From Verrucomicrobiaceae bacterium (lineage in GTDB: Bacteria; Verrucomicrobiota; Verrucomicrobiae; Verrucomicrobiales; Akkermansiaceae): a stretch of DNA of 21,957 nt. The translations under genes and the position numbers were made by a program. Shown in pieces: positions 1 to 7,830 of the stretch. The first letter of the stretch is position 1. Each line of letters begins with the position of its first letter. The stretch lies in the NCBI GenBank assembly GCA_947372405.1, contig CANBTO010000019.1:1-21957 (forward strand). The letters run 5' to 3'. The notes below the pieces were generated by a model. That model searched no databases. It saw only the letters and a program-made list of their open reading frames with translations, and was not told the DNA's origin.

Positions 1-323
1 AATGATTTCATTGTGTCTTCGAGCGAATGGATCATGGCGAGTGTCGATTGATAGAGAAACCACGTGAGTAAAATGATGCCCACGCTGATGCCGATCTTCA
101 CAAGCGGTTTCCATTTCGGATGCCACCAGACCATCGGCAGGGCGAGCGGCCCCACGCTCAGCAGCGCGATGACGATGACGGAGGTGCGGAAATACCACGG
201 CAGTTTGTTGGCCGGGGCTGCGGCGGCGCGCGACGGGCCCGAGCCGTCGAGGAACTCGTTGCAATACCTGCACTTGATCGCCTCATCCTGGATTTCCTCG
301 GCGCAATACGGGCATTTTTTCAT
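1..323 (-). CDS. Zinc-ribbon membrane protein, partial (left edge)
   Basis: An open reading frame starts at the ATG at 323-321 and runs without a stop through the left edge, about 107 codons. The protein opens with a double CxxC knuckle (Cys4, Cys7, Cys18, Cys21; start [18 protein letters not shown]), the typical short N-terminal zinc ribbon of many bacterial membrane proteins. An Ala/Pro linker follows, then two hydrophobic helices at about residues 47-65 and 76-93, separated by a Trp/Lys/Pro-rich turn. The last visible residues are polar. The ribbon probably sits in the cytoplasm and the helices in the inner membrane, but the biological role cannot be read from the sequence. It lies 88 bp downstream of the SGNH hydrolase on the same strand. 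No clear Shine-Dalgarno is visible upstream. Confidence 0.85.
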   Translation of the reverse strand, partial: MKKCPYCAEEIQDEAIKCRYCNEFLDGSGPSRAAAAPANKLPWYFRTSVIVIALLSVGPLALPMVWWHPKWKPLVKIGISVGIILLTWFLYQSTLAMIHSLEDTMKS

Positions 324-378
324 GTTGGGGAATGATTCGTTGTTTAACGGAACAGTCCGGAAACTACGGTGTGGCGGG

Positions 379-396
379 TGCGGGCACAATCCCGCA
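379..396 (-). terminator. Hairpin after SGNH hydrolase gene
   Basis: TGCGGG at 379-384 and CCCGCA at 391-396 form a perfect 6-bp stem with a 6-base loop, just beyond the stop of the SGNH gene at 412. An alternative pairing, GGCAC with GTGCC (383-387 and 405-409), overlaps it. There is no T-tract on the minus strand, so this may be a weak terminator or simply an mRNA 3' end structure. Confidence 0.3.
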
Positions 397-411
397 TTCA
401 GGCCCGTGCCG

Positions 412-1704
412 TCACTCGGCGGCGGTGATCGTGAGCGTGTGGTCGGCGGGTTTGCATGCGGCGACGACCGCTGCCGCCAGTTTCCCACGTGCCTTTTCCG
501 TCACGGCGAAAGTGCCATCCATGTCGGCGTCGCCTTCAGGGCCGTGGACCAGCGTCTTGATCTGGCGGGTTTCATAGACCTGCTTGGCGGAGATGGCGCT
601 CCAGATCTCCTTGAAGGCGGGGACCAGCGGGTTGTCCGGGAAATCTTTGGTTAGAGAGACGCCGGCCTTCAGCTCCGCTGCGGTGTAACGCTTGGACGCC
701 GTGCCCCAGGTGACGTTGTAGAAGGCGGCTTTCGGCGAGGTGACTTTAAGAGTGAAGCGGTTCAAATCCTCGTCGAAGGGCACCAGCGCAAGCCCGGCGC
801 GGATGGAGTCGTCCTTGTCCGCAGGTCCGGGACCGGGGCTGAAGGGAAGCTTGGTGCTGCGCAGGGCGAGCACGCCTTTGTTGGAGGAAAGCACCTCGTG
901 GCCCGCAGTGGCGACCGCCTTGTCGGCGGCGGCGTCCCAAGTGATCGTGCCGATCCCGCCGTCGATGTCCATCGCCTTGAGAAACGCGTATGCCATGACG
1001 ACTTGTCCGGCCCAGCCGGGATGCACGCCGTCCTTACCGTTGGCCTTGAAGTCGGGACCGAACTTTTTCTTTGCGGTTAGATCCGCCAGCAGAAGCGGGC
1101 GGTAAACATCGGCGAAGGCCACGTTTTCGGACTTGGCGACCTGCAGCGAGATGTTGCGGAACTTGCAGAGCGCGAGGTTGAGGTCCTGCTGCGTGCCTCT
1201 GGCGGTCTTCACCCATGGGGGCACCGAGTTGATGGTGCCTGACGAGCCGAGAATCAGGCGGCAGCCGCTTTCCTTGAACAATCGCGCGATGGCCGTTTGG
1301 TTTTCGCGGTATTCCGTGGCGATGGCATCGTCATAGGGCACGTAGCGGAAATCGTTCATGCCATAGCAGGTGGTGGCGATGGTGGGCTTGAAGCGCAGCA
1401 CGTCGTTGCGCATGCGCTTGAGGAAACCGGACGCCTGCTCGCCGCTCCATCCGTATTGGCGGCAGGTGATTTCCAGTTCGGGCAGGCAGGCGGTGAGGTA
1501 GGCCTCAATGATCAGCGAATACTCGTGCTGCTCGGTGATGGAATCTCCGCAGATGGCAAGCCGGTCGCCCTTGTGGAGTTGCATCCCGGCAGGCGTGGGG
1601 GCGGGATCCATCACATAAGCGGAAAGCTCGGCGGGTAGTTCCTCCGCGGCGAGGGGAAGAGCGAACGAAAGCAGCAGCAAGCAGAGTTTCTCAAGCATGC
1701 CCAA
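412..1704 (-). CDS. Secreted SGNH/GDSL-family hydrolase
   Basis: A 430-residue protein with a hydrophobic signal peptide (about residues 5-20, cut near LPLAAEE; Met3 is an alternative start). It carries the SGNH hydrolase blocks in order: GDSIT at 53-57 with the nucleophile Ser55, a Gly in YGWSG near 84-88 (block II), GMND at 115-118 with Asn117 (block III), and DGVHPG at 225-230 with Asp225 and His228 (block V). Family members are esterases, lipases or carbohydrate deacetylases; the true substrate cannot be told. The region after about residue 245 is a beta-rich C-terminal extension not needed for the SGNH fold. The gene follows the DUF1080 gene by 63 bp on the same strand, a pairing that suggests polysaccharide deacetylation or breakdown outside the cytoplasm (inference). 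Confidence 0.9.
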   Translation of the reverse strand: MGMLEKLCLLLLSFALPLAAEELPAELSAYVMDPAPTPAGMQLHKGDRLAICGDSITEQHEYSLIIEAYLTACLPELEITCRQYGWSGEQASGFLKRMRNDVLRFKPTIATTCYGMNDFRYVPYDDAIATEYRENQTAIARLFKESGCRLILGSSGTINSVPPWVKTARGTQQDLNLALCKFRNISLQVAKSENVAFADVYRPLLLADLTAKKKFGPDFKANGKDGVHPGWAGQVVMAYAFLKAMDIDGGIGTITWDAAADKAVATAGHEVLSSNKGVLALRSTKLPFSPGPGPADKDDSIRAGLALVPFDEDLNRFTLKVTSPKAAFYNVTWGTASKRYTAAELKAGVSLTKDFPDNPLVPAFKEIWSAISAKQVYETRQIKTLVHGPEGDADMDGTFAVTEKARGKLAAAVVAACKPADHTLTITAAE

Positions 1705-1767
1705 GCTCAGTCGTTTGCGAGCCCGCTGGCAAGCAAATGCCTGATCCCCGAAACACGGCGCTGCACG

Positions 1768-2442
1768 TCACTGCAGCTTGTCGATCGCAATCCGCCGGAT
1801 TTCCAGTTCCCCGCCCTCGCTCTGGATGCCGATGCCGCCGCTGGTCACGGTGCAGCCGGAGATGGCGTTGCTTTCCACGCCGTTCACAAAGACCTTCACC
1901 GCGTCGCCCTTGCAGATCACGCGGATGAGGTTCCATTCGCCGACGGGTTTCTCATGTGACTCTCCATGAAACGGCAGTGCCGTGTTCGCATCCTTGCCGA
2001 GGTGCTCCGTGGCCTCCGCGCCAGCCATGAGAAACACGTCGCCCTGTCTGCCGCTCTTGCCCTGCACTTGGACGCAGGGTGGCCAGATCTTGTCCTGCGG
2101 CTGCATGTGCACGAGGATGCCGGAGTTGTCCTGCTTGGGCGCGATGCGGACGAAGCGCCATTCAACGGTCAACTCGTAGTCCTTGTAACTCTTCTCCGTC
2201 CGCAGGAAACCAGTCGGCTTGCCGCTGCAATGGATGAGGCCGTTTTCCACGCTCCAGGTCTTCGCCGGATCCGCGCCGCCCTGCATGAAGAAGCGCCAGC
2301 CGGTGAAATCCCGACCGTTGAAAAGCTCCGTCGGCCCGACGGGAGTGACGGCGTCATCCGCGTGCGATGCCGTGGCGGCGACGAGCCATGCCGATAGCAG
2401 GAGGAAACGGAAAGCTGTGCGTATGGTGAGATTCTGCGTCAT
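1768..2442 (-). CDS. Secreted DUF1080 (3-keto-disaccharide hydrolase-like) protein
   Basis: The start is taken at the ATG at 2442-2440, because the product then begins with a normal signal peptide (basic n-region, hydrophobic residues 10-25, cleavage near ASHA-DD). An in-frame ATG at 2514 would put 24 unlikely residues in front. The 224-residue product has the PF06439/DUF1080 beta-sandwich pattern: LFNGRDFTGW at 40-49, the WSVENGLIHCSG block at 63-74, FLRTEKSYKDYEL at 79-91, NSGILVHM at 106-113, and WNLIRV plus VFVNGV near the end. Members of this LamG-like family are abundant in Verrucomicrobiota and Planctomycetota, and some act on 3-keto glycosides. It is probably the first gene of a unit with the downstream SGNH hydrolase and is divergent from the gene at 2544. 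Confidence 0.92.
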   Translation of the reverse strand: MTQNLTIRTAFRFLLLSAWLVAATASHADDAVTPVGPTELFNGRDFTGWRFFMQGGADPAKTWSVENGLIHCSGKPTGFLRTEKSYKDYELTVEWRFVRIAPKQDNSGILVHMQPQDKIWPPCVQVQGKSGRQGDVFLMAGAEATEHLGKDANTALPFHGESHEKPVGEWNLIRVICKGDAVKVFVNGVESNAISGCTVTSGGIGIQSEGGELEIRRIAIDKLQ

Positions 2443-2543
2443 TGTCTGGATTTTGTTAGGTTTCCGCCGCGGAGGCGTGTCCACGTATTGAAAACCGGAT
2501 GCGGCGGCTTGCAATCAAAACGCTCCGGGATTAAGGATGAAAC

Positions 2544-3089
2544 ATGAAAAGCCAGTCAAAGTGGATTTTTCTCATCGTCACCGGGTTGATCCAGTCCGCA
2601 GCGCCCCTGCTCGCGGAACAGCCCGGTCCCCATATTTCGGCAAAAGTCACTCTGGATGCCTCCACGGATTACCGCAAGATTGGTGGATCCAGTGAAAAAA
2701 CCAAGGTGCAGCAGCGCCAGCTCATGGTCACCGTGGACAACCGCGACAAGATCGAAGCCAACAATATCTCGGTGAAATGGACGATTTACGGTCGTTCGAT
2801 GAAGGACAACAAGTTGATGGTGGCCAAAGAAGGAACGGAAAAAACCAAGGTCGGCGCGCTGCAATCGACCGTCGTGAAATGCGACAAGGTCACCATCAAG
2901 GGCACGCCCAAACACACGGTGACTTCCCAGCGGAAGGGCAGGGGACGTGGAGATGGACAACCGCAGATCACCAACAAATCCTATCCCGCCGAGGGCGAGG
3001 AGTATTACGGCTATGCGGTGAGGGTTTTCGCGGGAGGCACCTTGGTGGACGAGGCCTACAGCCAGCCAAGCCTCAAGGACGGCAAATGA
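2544..3089 (+). CDS. Small secreted protein, function unknown
   Basis: A 181-residue protein with a signal peptide (Lys2 and Lys6, hydrophobic 8-23, cleavage near LLAEQ). The start is supported by AAGGA at 2533-2537, six bases before the ATG, one of the better ribosome binding sites in the window. After the signal there is a short beta-rich domain (residues about 30-100, alternating hydrophobic strands such as QLMVTVDN and ISVKWTIYG), then a basic Gly/Arg/Lys stretch near 125-140, and a final beta segment with EEYYGYAVRVFAGG. This resembles a single immunoglobulin-like sandwich, but I do not recognise the family. It has no Cys and no membrane segment after the signal. It lies between the divergent DUF1080 gene and murJ, 122 bp before murJ. 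Confidence 0.82.
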   Translation: MKSQSKWIFLIVTGLIQSAAPLLAEQPGPHISAKVTLDASTDYRKIGGSSEKTKVQQRQLMVTVDNRDKIEANNISVKWTIYGRSMKDNKLMVAKEGTEKTKVGALQSTVVKCDKVTIKGTPKHTVTSQRKGRGRGDGQPQITNKSYPAEGEEYYGYAVRVFAGGTLVDEAYSQPSLKDGK

Positions 3090-3135
3090 GTTCAGCGGAT
3101 CGGCTGACGCTGCCCGTTTCGACGAAAATTCATCA

Positions 3136-3157
3136 ACCCGGTGATAGCCAGCCGGGT
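3136..3157 (+). terminator. Candidate hairpin between the secreted-protein gene and murJ
   Basis: ACCCGG at 3136-3141 and CCGGGT at 3152-3157 form a perfect 6-bp stem with a 10-base loop, 47 bases after the stop codon at 3089. No T-run follows, so the role as a terminator is tentative. It may also be part of the murJ leader. Confidence 0.3.
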
Positions 3158-3211
3158 CGGATGCGGGTATGAGGCGCGCGTGCAGCAACCCGTCACCCCG
3201 CGTCCGAACTG

Positions 3212-4792
3212 ATGTCCGCCAAAGCCACTTGGAAAGTCAGCGCCGCCGTCATGGCCAGCCGGGTGCTGGGATTGATCCGCGACCAGATCTTCGCGGGGAT
3301 GTTCGGCTACGGGGTTCTCACGGATTGTTTCAACATCGCCTTCCGCATCCCGAACCTGCTGCGTGATCTTTTCGCCGAAGGAGCTCTCTCGCAGGCCTTC
3401 GTCACCACGTTTTCCAAGAAAATCAAGACCACCGGCCCTGAGAGCGCCTGGCCGCTGGCGGCGCGCATGATCACCATCATGATCGTGCTGATGAGCGCCA
3501 TCTCGATGCTCGGCATCCTTTTCGCACCGCAGCTCGTGCATCTGCTCACGGCCTTTGGCAGTAAAACCTTCGCGTCGGAGGACATCGAGCTGACCGTGAA
3601 AATGACGCGGATCATGTGGCCGTTCATGCTCCTTGTCAGTCTGGCGGCCCTGGTGATGGGCATCCTCAACGCGCGGAACATCTTCACCATCCCGGCGCTT
3701 TCGTCCTGTTTCTTCAACCTGGGTTCCATCGTCGCGGGCACCGGCATCGGCCTCTGGCTGGATCCACACCGCGGGCCGTTGACGATGGTTGGCATGGCCG
3801 TCGGAGTGGTCATCGGCGGCTTTGGCCAACTCGCCTGCCAGATCCCCGCGCTCTGGCGGCTCGGCTTCCGCTGGCGGCCGGATTGGAACTGGCGCGACAG
3901 CGACGTGCGCAAAATCTTCTCCCTGATGGGCCCGGCCATCATCTCCGCCTCGGTGGTGCAGATCAATGTGGTCATCAACTCGCAGTTCGCCACATCCATC
4001 GGGAAATCCGCGGTCAGCGCGTTGAGCGGAGCATTCCGGTTGATGCAGCTTCCCATCGGAGTCTTCGGTGTGGCGGTGGCCACGGTGACATTGCCCGCGC
4101 TCTCACTGGCAGCCACCGGTTCGCTCGGCGACGAGTTCCGCCAGACGCTCTCCAAGGGCATCCGCCTCGTGACCTTCCTGGTCCTGCCCTGCGCGCTCGG
4201 CCTTTGGCTGATGGCCGAGCCGATCATCAGCTCCGTGTTCGAGGTCGGTCGCTTCAGCGCGGAGAACCGCCACGTGACCGCCGCGGCGCTGCGCGGATAT
4301 GGCATCGGTCTGTTGGCTTACTCATGGCTCAAGGTCCTGCAGCCGGCTTTTTACGCGGCGGACCGCCGCTGGGTGCCGATGATGGTGAGCTTCTTCGCCA
4401 TCATGCTGAGCGTGGCATCCAACTGGTATTTCGTCGTGGTCCGGGGCATGGGAGTGGAGGCGCTGGCGATGACCACCAGCATCGTGGCGATGACGAATTT
4501 CCTGATCCTCTACACCGCCATGTCGCGAATCTCGTCCGGCTTGGAAACGAAGGCTCTGCTGTCACTCACCGCCCGGCTTCTAACAGCGGCGGCGCCGATG
4601 GCGGCGGTCTGCCTCGCTGCCAACCATTATCTCTTCGCGGATCCGGCGAAGCTGCCGATTCTTCTGCGCGCCTCAATGGTGGCAGGCACCATCGCCATTG
4701 CCGCAGGTGTCTATTTCGCCGCGGCGAGATTGTTAGGCGTCAGTGAGGCGAGGGAAACCTTCTCGCTCATCGGAAGGCGCTTCAAACGCTGA
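3212..4792 (+). CDS. murJ: Lipid II flippase MurJ (MviN family)
   Basis: A 526-residue polytopic membrane protein, slightly longer than the 511 residues of E. coli MurJ. It carries the N-terminal MurJ signature: SRVLGLIRD at 16-24, then Asp38, FRIPNLLRDLF at 44-54 and AEGALSQAF at 55-63, which supply the conserved charged residues lining the central cavity. About 14 hydrophobic helices are spread over the length, as in the MOP exporter superfamily. MurJ moves undecaprenyl-linked peptidoglycan precursor across the inner membrane, so this is a core cell-wall gene and shows that the organism makes peptidoglycan. The ATG at 3212 gives the usual short N-terminus before the first helix. I see no good Shine-Dalgarno. 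It ends 64 bp before the convergent gene whose stop codon lies at 4856. Confidence 0.96.
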   Translation: MSAKATWKVSAAVMASRVLGLIRDQIFAGMFGYGVLTDCFNIAFRIPNLLRDLFAEGALSQAFVTTFSKKIKTTGPESAWPLAARMITIMIVLMSAISMLGILFAPQLVHLLTAFGSKTFASEDIELTVKMTRIMWPFMLLVSLAALVMGILNARNIFTIPALSSCFFNLGSIVAGTGIGLWLDPHRGPLTMVGMAVGVVIGGFGQLACQIPALWRLGFRWRPDWNWRDSDVRKIFSLMGPAIISASVVQINVVINSQFATSIGKSAVSALSGAFRLMQLPIGVFGVAVATVTLPALSLAATGSLGDEFRQTLSKGIRLVTFLVLPCALGLWLMAEPIISSVFEVGRFSAENRHVTAAALRGYGIGLLAYSWLKVLQPAFYAADRRWVPMMVSFFAIMLSVASNWYFVVVRGMGVEALAMTTSIVAMTNFLILYTAMSRISSGLETKALLSLTARLLTAAAPMAAVCLAANHYLFADPAKLPILLRASMVAGTIAIAAGVYFAAARLLGVSEARETFSLIGRRFKR

Positions 4793-4801
4793 AGAGGAAC
4801 A

Positions 4802-4853
4802 CGGTTAAGGACTTCGTCCACCGCGTAACCGGGGGAAACGGACTGAAGTCCGT
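4802..4853. repeat. Pair of intergenic hairpins, REP-like or bidirectional terminator
   Basis: The space between the convergent murJ and the gene ending at 4856 holds two hairpins. The first has an outer stem CGGTTA (4802-4807) with TAACCG (4826-4831) and an inner stem GGAC/GTCC (4809-4812, 4816-4819). The second is ACGGACT (4838-4844), loop GA, AGTCCGT (4847-4853), a perfect 7-bp stem. The GGACT-GA-AGTCC core looks like the palindromic intergenic repeats common in Verrucomicrobiota genomes (inference from memory). There is no T-tract on either strand, so a bidirectional transcript end or a REP-like element are both possible. Confidence 0.5.
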
Positions 4854-4855
4854 GA

Positions 4856-5314
4856 CTACGATTCGCTCAGCCATCGAAAAATATCCTCATCGGGAACCTC
4901 GTTCACTTTCCTGACAGCCGAGAAGATTCCCAACGTGGTCCAAATCGCCGCAGCGGTGATCAGGCGCCAATCCATGAGCGCGTGGGTTTCCATGATTTGA
5001 TCGAACCATTTGAAAAAGTCACCGCGGCAAACAAACCACATGTAAACCAATAACCACGCGACACGTCCGGGTAGCCAATGAACCATGGGTTCGTCCCTTT
5101 CGTTTTTCCGTCTGACGCCAGCCGCAACCATCAGGGGCAAAGCCATCGCAATAAACGAAGCGATAGACAACAGGCCGATAGGAAGCACTAGCCACCAAAA
5201 GCCGACGTCCGCAGCAAAGAGCAGGAACATTGCAAAGCAGCCCAACGGAGAAACCACGGCCGAGATCCGCGCCAGCCTTCTCAGTTTCGGAAACCGTGTG
5301 GCAGCCGCATGCAT
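4856..5314 (-). CDS. Small integral membrane protein, unknown function
   Basis: A 152-residue protein with a basic N-terminus (Arg7, Lys10, Arg12, Arg13, Arg16), and four likely membrane helices at about 17-35, 39-65, 84-96 and 117-134. The loop at 68-76 is highly charged (RRKNERDEP), and the C-terminus is acidic (EVPDEDIFRWLSES). No enzyme motif or known family is recognised. The stop codon lies three bases from the intergenic hairpin cluster with murJ. A 123-codon reading frame at 5019-5390 overlaps it in another frame but shows no hydrophobic pattern or start context, so this frame is preferred. It follows the alpha/beta hydrolase gene by 44 bp on the same strand and may be co-transcribed with it. 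Confidence 0.7.
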   Translation of the reverse strand: MHAAATRFPKLRRLARISAVVSPLGCFAMFLLFAADVGFWWLVLPIGLLSIASFIAMALPLMVAAGVRRKNERDEPMVHWLPGRVAWLLVYMWFVCRGDFFKWFDQIMETHALMDWRLITAAAIWTTLGIFSAVRKVNEVPDEDIFRWLSES

Positions 5315-5358
5315 GGCTCACACATGACATTTCCAGATACCGCCTGGCAAGCGCCGGC

Positions 5359-6255
5359 TCAGCCGTCCAGGGTCTTTTCCAGCCATGCAAGCACCAGCTT
5401 GCGGTAAGCTCCCTGGTCCCTCGCGAGGGAATCTCCGTGGTGGCCTTCCTTCACTTCGAAAAGCGTCTTCGGCTGGTGGGCCGCCTGATAGAGTTCCTTC
5501 CCCTGAGTGATGGGAACGATTTCATCACGCGTTCCGTGAACGACAAGCAGCGGCACGGGACTCAGTTTTTCGACATAGTCTCTCGGTGCAAGTTCGTCGG
5601 TCACCAGGCTTTCCGCCAGCTGCCCGGCGATCAACCCCGCCATTTGCTGATAGGAAGCGAAGGCACCTTCCACAACCACTGCGCGCAGGCCCTCCACGGG
5701 AGTCTCTCCCAAGGCCGTCACGGATTGTGCGCCACCGAGGCTGTGGCCGTAAGAAACCAGGCGGTGCCCGTCCACGTCCTTGCGTTTCCCCGCATAGGTG
5801 AATGCCGCCTTGACGTCGTCGATCATGCCGCGGCGTTCCACGCTTCCGCCGGATTTCCCGAACCCCCGGTAATCATACATCAGCACGTTGTAGCCAGCCT
5901 CCGCGAGCCACATGACGAAGCCGAGATGATAGCCGAGCGAACCGGCGTTGCCATGGGAAAACACCACGGTCGCCCGGGACTTCGCACTTCGCGAGGGAAT
6001 GAACCAGCCATGGATGGGTGTGCCGTCGGTGGACTTGAAGTCGATGTTTTCGAAATGAAAACCCCAGGTGGCGGGTGTGGCGGGTTCGTCGTGTGTGGGA
6101 AAGTAGAACAGTCGGTTGGCCTTGCAGTGCTCAGCCACAGGAATAGTGGCTGCGCTGCTGTCCACAGGATCGGGAGCGGGGAATGGAGGCAGCGGTGTTT
6201 CAGCGGAGGCCAGAGTGGCCGCCGCGAGCAACAGAACGGAAATCCGCGCGCACAT
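5359..6255 (-). CDS. Secreted alpha/beta hydrolase (BEM46/YfhR-like)
   Basis: A 298-residue protein with a short signal peptide (cleavage near LASAE, residue 18-19). The serine hydrolase fold is clear: the oxyanion-hole region SHGNAGSLG at 100-108, a YDYRGFGKSGG block at 128-137, the nucleophile elbow YGHSLGG at 169-175 with Ser172, HGTRDEIVP at 240-248 with the likely acid Asp244, and EGHHGD at 270-275 with the catalytic His at 272 or 273. This arrangement matches the BEM46/YfhR group of the alpha/beta hydrolases, whose substrates are mostly unknown and probably esters. The signal peptide places it outside the cytoplasm. It lies between the four-helix membrane protein (44 bp downstream) and lysC (74 bp upstream). 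Confidence 0.92.
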   Translation of the reverse strand: MCARISVLLLAAATLASAETPLPPFPAPDPVDSSAATIPVAEHCKANRLFYFPTHDEPATPATWGFHFENIDFKSTDGTPIHGWFIPSRSAKSRATVVFSHGNAGSLGYHLGFVMWLAEAGYNVLMYDYRGFGKSGGSVERRGMIDDVKAAFTYAGKRKDVDGHRLVSYGHSLGGAQSVTALGETPVEGLRAVVVEGAFASYQQMAGLIAGQLAESLVTDELAPRDYVEKLSPVPLLVVHGTRDEIVPITQGKELYQAAHQPKTLFEVKEGHHGDSLARDQGAYRKLVLAWLEKTLDG

Positions 6256-6301
6256 CAGTGATTAAACGGACACCGGAGTCCGGCTTTGTCGAGTGAAAGC
6301 A

Positions 6302-6326
6302 CCGGGTTTCCAGAGAAAAACCGGGG
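6302..6326 (-). terminator. Imperfect hairpin after lysC
   Basis: Just beyond the lysC stop at 6330, CCCCGGTTT and AAACCCGG on the minus strand (plus-strand 6302-6326) can pair with one bulged base around a loop near TTCTCTGG. The run of T on the left arm is part of the stem, and no strong T-tract follows, so termination here is plausible but not strong. Confidence 0.3.
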
Positions 6327-6329
6327 ATA

Positions 6330-7553
6330 TCACGCGGGCGCCTTGTCGAGCGCGAAGGCATCATGCACTGCGCGGGCGGCATCCTCGATGCGGGTCTCGT
6401 CCACGGTCACGGCGATCTTGATTTCCGAAGTGGAGATCATGCCGATGTTGATGCCCGCTTCGCCGAGAGCCTTGAACATGGTGGCGGCCACACCGGAGTG
6501 CGAGCGCATGCCGATGCCCACAGCGGAGAGTTTCGCGATGCCCGCCTCGGTCTCGATTTTGGAGTTCGGCATCTCCGCAAGCAGCGGCTTGAGCGAGGCC
6601 TGGGCCTTTCCGAGGTCGCTGGAGTGCATCGTGAACGAGTGGCGTGCGAAGCCGTCGTGCGCGATGTTGGAGATGATCATGTCGAGGTTGATTTCCGCGT
6701 CGGCGAGGGCGCCGAGGATGCGGCCGGACATGCCGGGCGTGTCCGGGATGCCGGTGATGGTGACCCGCGCCTGCGAGCGTTCGATCGAGACGCCGCGGAT
6801 GACGACGTTTTCCATGTTGGGATGTTCTTCTAACACGAGGGTGCCGGGGTTGTCGTTGAGTGAGGAGCGGACTTCGAATACGACGCCGAATTTCTTGGCG
6901 AACTCGACGGAGCGGGACTGCATGACCTTGGAGCCGGACGAGGCCATTTCCAACATCTCGTCGTAGGAAATCTCGGGCAGCTTGCGGGCGTTTTTGACGA
7001 TCCGCGGATCGCAGGTGTAAACGCCGTCCACGTCGGTGAGGATCTGGCAGACATCCGCCTTGAGCGCGGCGGCCACGGCGATGGCCGTTAGATCGGAGCC
7101 GCCACGGCCGAGCGTGTGGATCATGCCGTCCGGGGTCACGCCCTGGAACCCGGCGACGACCAGGGTTTTCCCTTCGGCGAGGTATTTCTCCATCAACGAG
7201 GGGTCCATGTGGAGGATGCGGCCGCGGGTGTGTGAGCCGGTGGTCTGGATGCCCGCCTGGCGGCCGGTGATGGAGGCCGCGGGCACGCCGAGTTCCTCGA
7301 GTGCCATGGCCACCAGCGCGATCGATTGCTGTTCGCCGGTGGCTAACAGCACGTCGAGTTCGCGTTCACTCGGGTTTTCGGAGAGTTCCCTGGCCATCTT
7401 GATGAGACCGTCGGTCACCCCGGACATGGCGGAAACCACGGCGACCACTTGATTGCCTTCGTCACGGGTCCGTTTCATCCGCGCGGCGACGTTGCGGATG
7501 CGGTCGAGTGAGCCGACGGACGTGCCGCCGTATTTTTGAACGATGAGTGCCAT
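6330..7553 (-). CDS. lysC: Aspartate kinase
   Basis: The start is placed at the ATG at 7553-7551, giving MALIVQKYGGTSVGS, the standard aspartokinase N-terminus; the in-frame ATG at 7598 would add 15 unlikely residues. The 407-residue length matches the monofunctional enzyme (about 405-410). KYGGTSVGS at 7-15 is the ATP/aspartate site; SAMSGVTD at 41-48, ATGEQQS at 71-77, GRGGSD at 149-154 and LTDVDGVYTCDPR at 172-184 are other family blocks. Two ACT domains (about 263-335 and 343-405) form the regulatory part that usually senses lysine and/or threonine. It phosphorylates aspartate, the first step toward lysine, diaminopimelate, methionine and threonine. The 5' region 7554-7830 is shared with the divergent gene at 7831. 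No Shine-Dalgarno is visible. Confidence 0.97.
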   Translation of the reverse strand: MALIVQKYGGTSVGSLDRIRNVAARMKRTRDEGNQVVAVVSAMSGVTDGLIKMARELSENPSERELDVLLATGEQQSIALVAMALEELGVPAASITGRQAGIQTTGSHTRGRILHMDPSLMEKYLAEGKTLVVAGFQGVTPDGMIHTLGRGGSDLTAIAVAAALKADVCQILTDVDGVYTCDPRIVKNARKLPEISYDEMLEMASSGSKVMQSRSVEFAKKFGVVFEVRSSLNDNPGTLVLEEHPNMENVVIRGVSIERSQARVTITGIPDTPGMSGRILGALADAEINLDMIISNIAHDGFARHSFTMHSSDLGKAQASLKPLLAEMPNSKIETEAGIAKLSAVGIGMRSHSGVAATMFKALGEAGINIGMISTSEIKIAVTVDETRIEDAARAVHDAFALDKAPA

Positions 7554-7670
7554 GGGTTGAGCGGCGCGCAGTGAAGGGGAAGGCGGCGGATTTGGCAAGA
7601 ATTTGGAGAAAACGCGGACATGGACCCGAACGGCCTAGTTTTTTGATTGAATCAGATCGAGGTTGAAAAC

Positions 7671-7797
7671 GTCTCTTGGGTTGCGGTCCGTGTTTTCCCC
7701 GCGTAAGCTACGGAATCCTCAGATGAGTAACACAAGAGACCGGAGCCTTATGTATGAGGTCGCACGGTGATGAAATGTAAGGAATCAGCGGCCTGAT
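7671..7797 (+). ncRNA. Candidate structured leader RNA
   Basis: Several complementary arms lie in order. GTCTCTTG (7671-7678) pairs with CAAGAGAC (7733-7740), enclosing TCCGT (7687-7691) with ACGGA (7710-7714). CCTTA (7746-7750) pairs with TAAGG (7778-7782). ATCAG (7784-7788), loop CGGC, CTGAT (7793-7797) is a perfect hairpin. Together these would form three adjacent helical elements ending 33 bases before the ATG at 7831. A different pairing, GCGG (7683-7686) with CCGC (7699-7702), competes with the inner stem. The plus strand is assumed because the block lies in the leader of the plus gene, but the minus-strand lysC leader would show the same arms. No known RNA family is recognised. The region could be a cis-regulatory leader or a small RNA. 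Confidence 0.35.
7723..7770 (+). CDS. Possible 15-codon upstream reading frame
   Basis: ATG at 7723 opens a short frame MSNTRDRSLMYEVAR ending in TGA at 7768-7770, inside the structured leader of the gene at 7831. It has no Shine-Dalgarno, and nothing like a run of regulatory amino-acid codons is seen. It could be a leader peptide, a remnant, or chance. Confidence 0.15.
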   Translation: MSNTRDRSLMYEVAR

Positions 7798-7830
7798 GTC
7801 CCTTCCACCGATTAAACATCAACAAAACCT

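Larger units (their letters stand above)
7554..7830. other. Divergent intergenic region lysC / secreted TPR protein
   Basis: A 277-bp stretch between the starts of lysC (minus) and the 743-residue protein gene (plus). It holds a symmetric TGATT-G-AATCA (7644-7654) beside a T-rich run, suitable as a regulator-binding site but otherwise unassigned; the structured stretch at 7671-7797; and a 15-codon reading frame at 7723-7770. No convincing -35/-10 pair is seen on either strand, and no riboswitch class, including the lysine riboswitch, is recognised. Confidence 0.6.

Noticed and set aside
762..772. GGTTCAAATCC, like a tRNA T-arm
   Set aside because: It lies in the coding sequence of the SGNH gene. 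No acceptor, D or anticodon arms pair around it.
3307..4305. 332-codon minus-strand frame inside murJ
   Set aside because: Antisense shadow of murJ: no signal, motif or hydrophobic pattern, and GC-rich coding DNA often leaves the opposite strand open.
5230..6261. 343-codon plus-strand frame over the alpha/beta hydrolase
   Set aside because: The minus frame has a signal peptide and full catalytic motifs. The plus product shows no recognisable family.
6286..6966. 226-codon plus-strand frame over lysC
   Set aside because: Ser/Met/Ala-rich low-information product opposite a clear aspartokinase.
7554..7830. Lysine riboswitch before lysC
   Set aside because: The conserved lysine-riboswitch core segments are not found on the minus strand.
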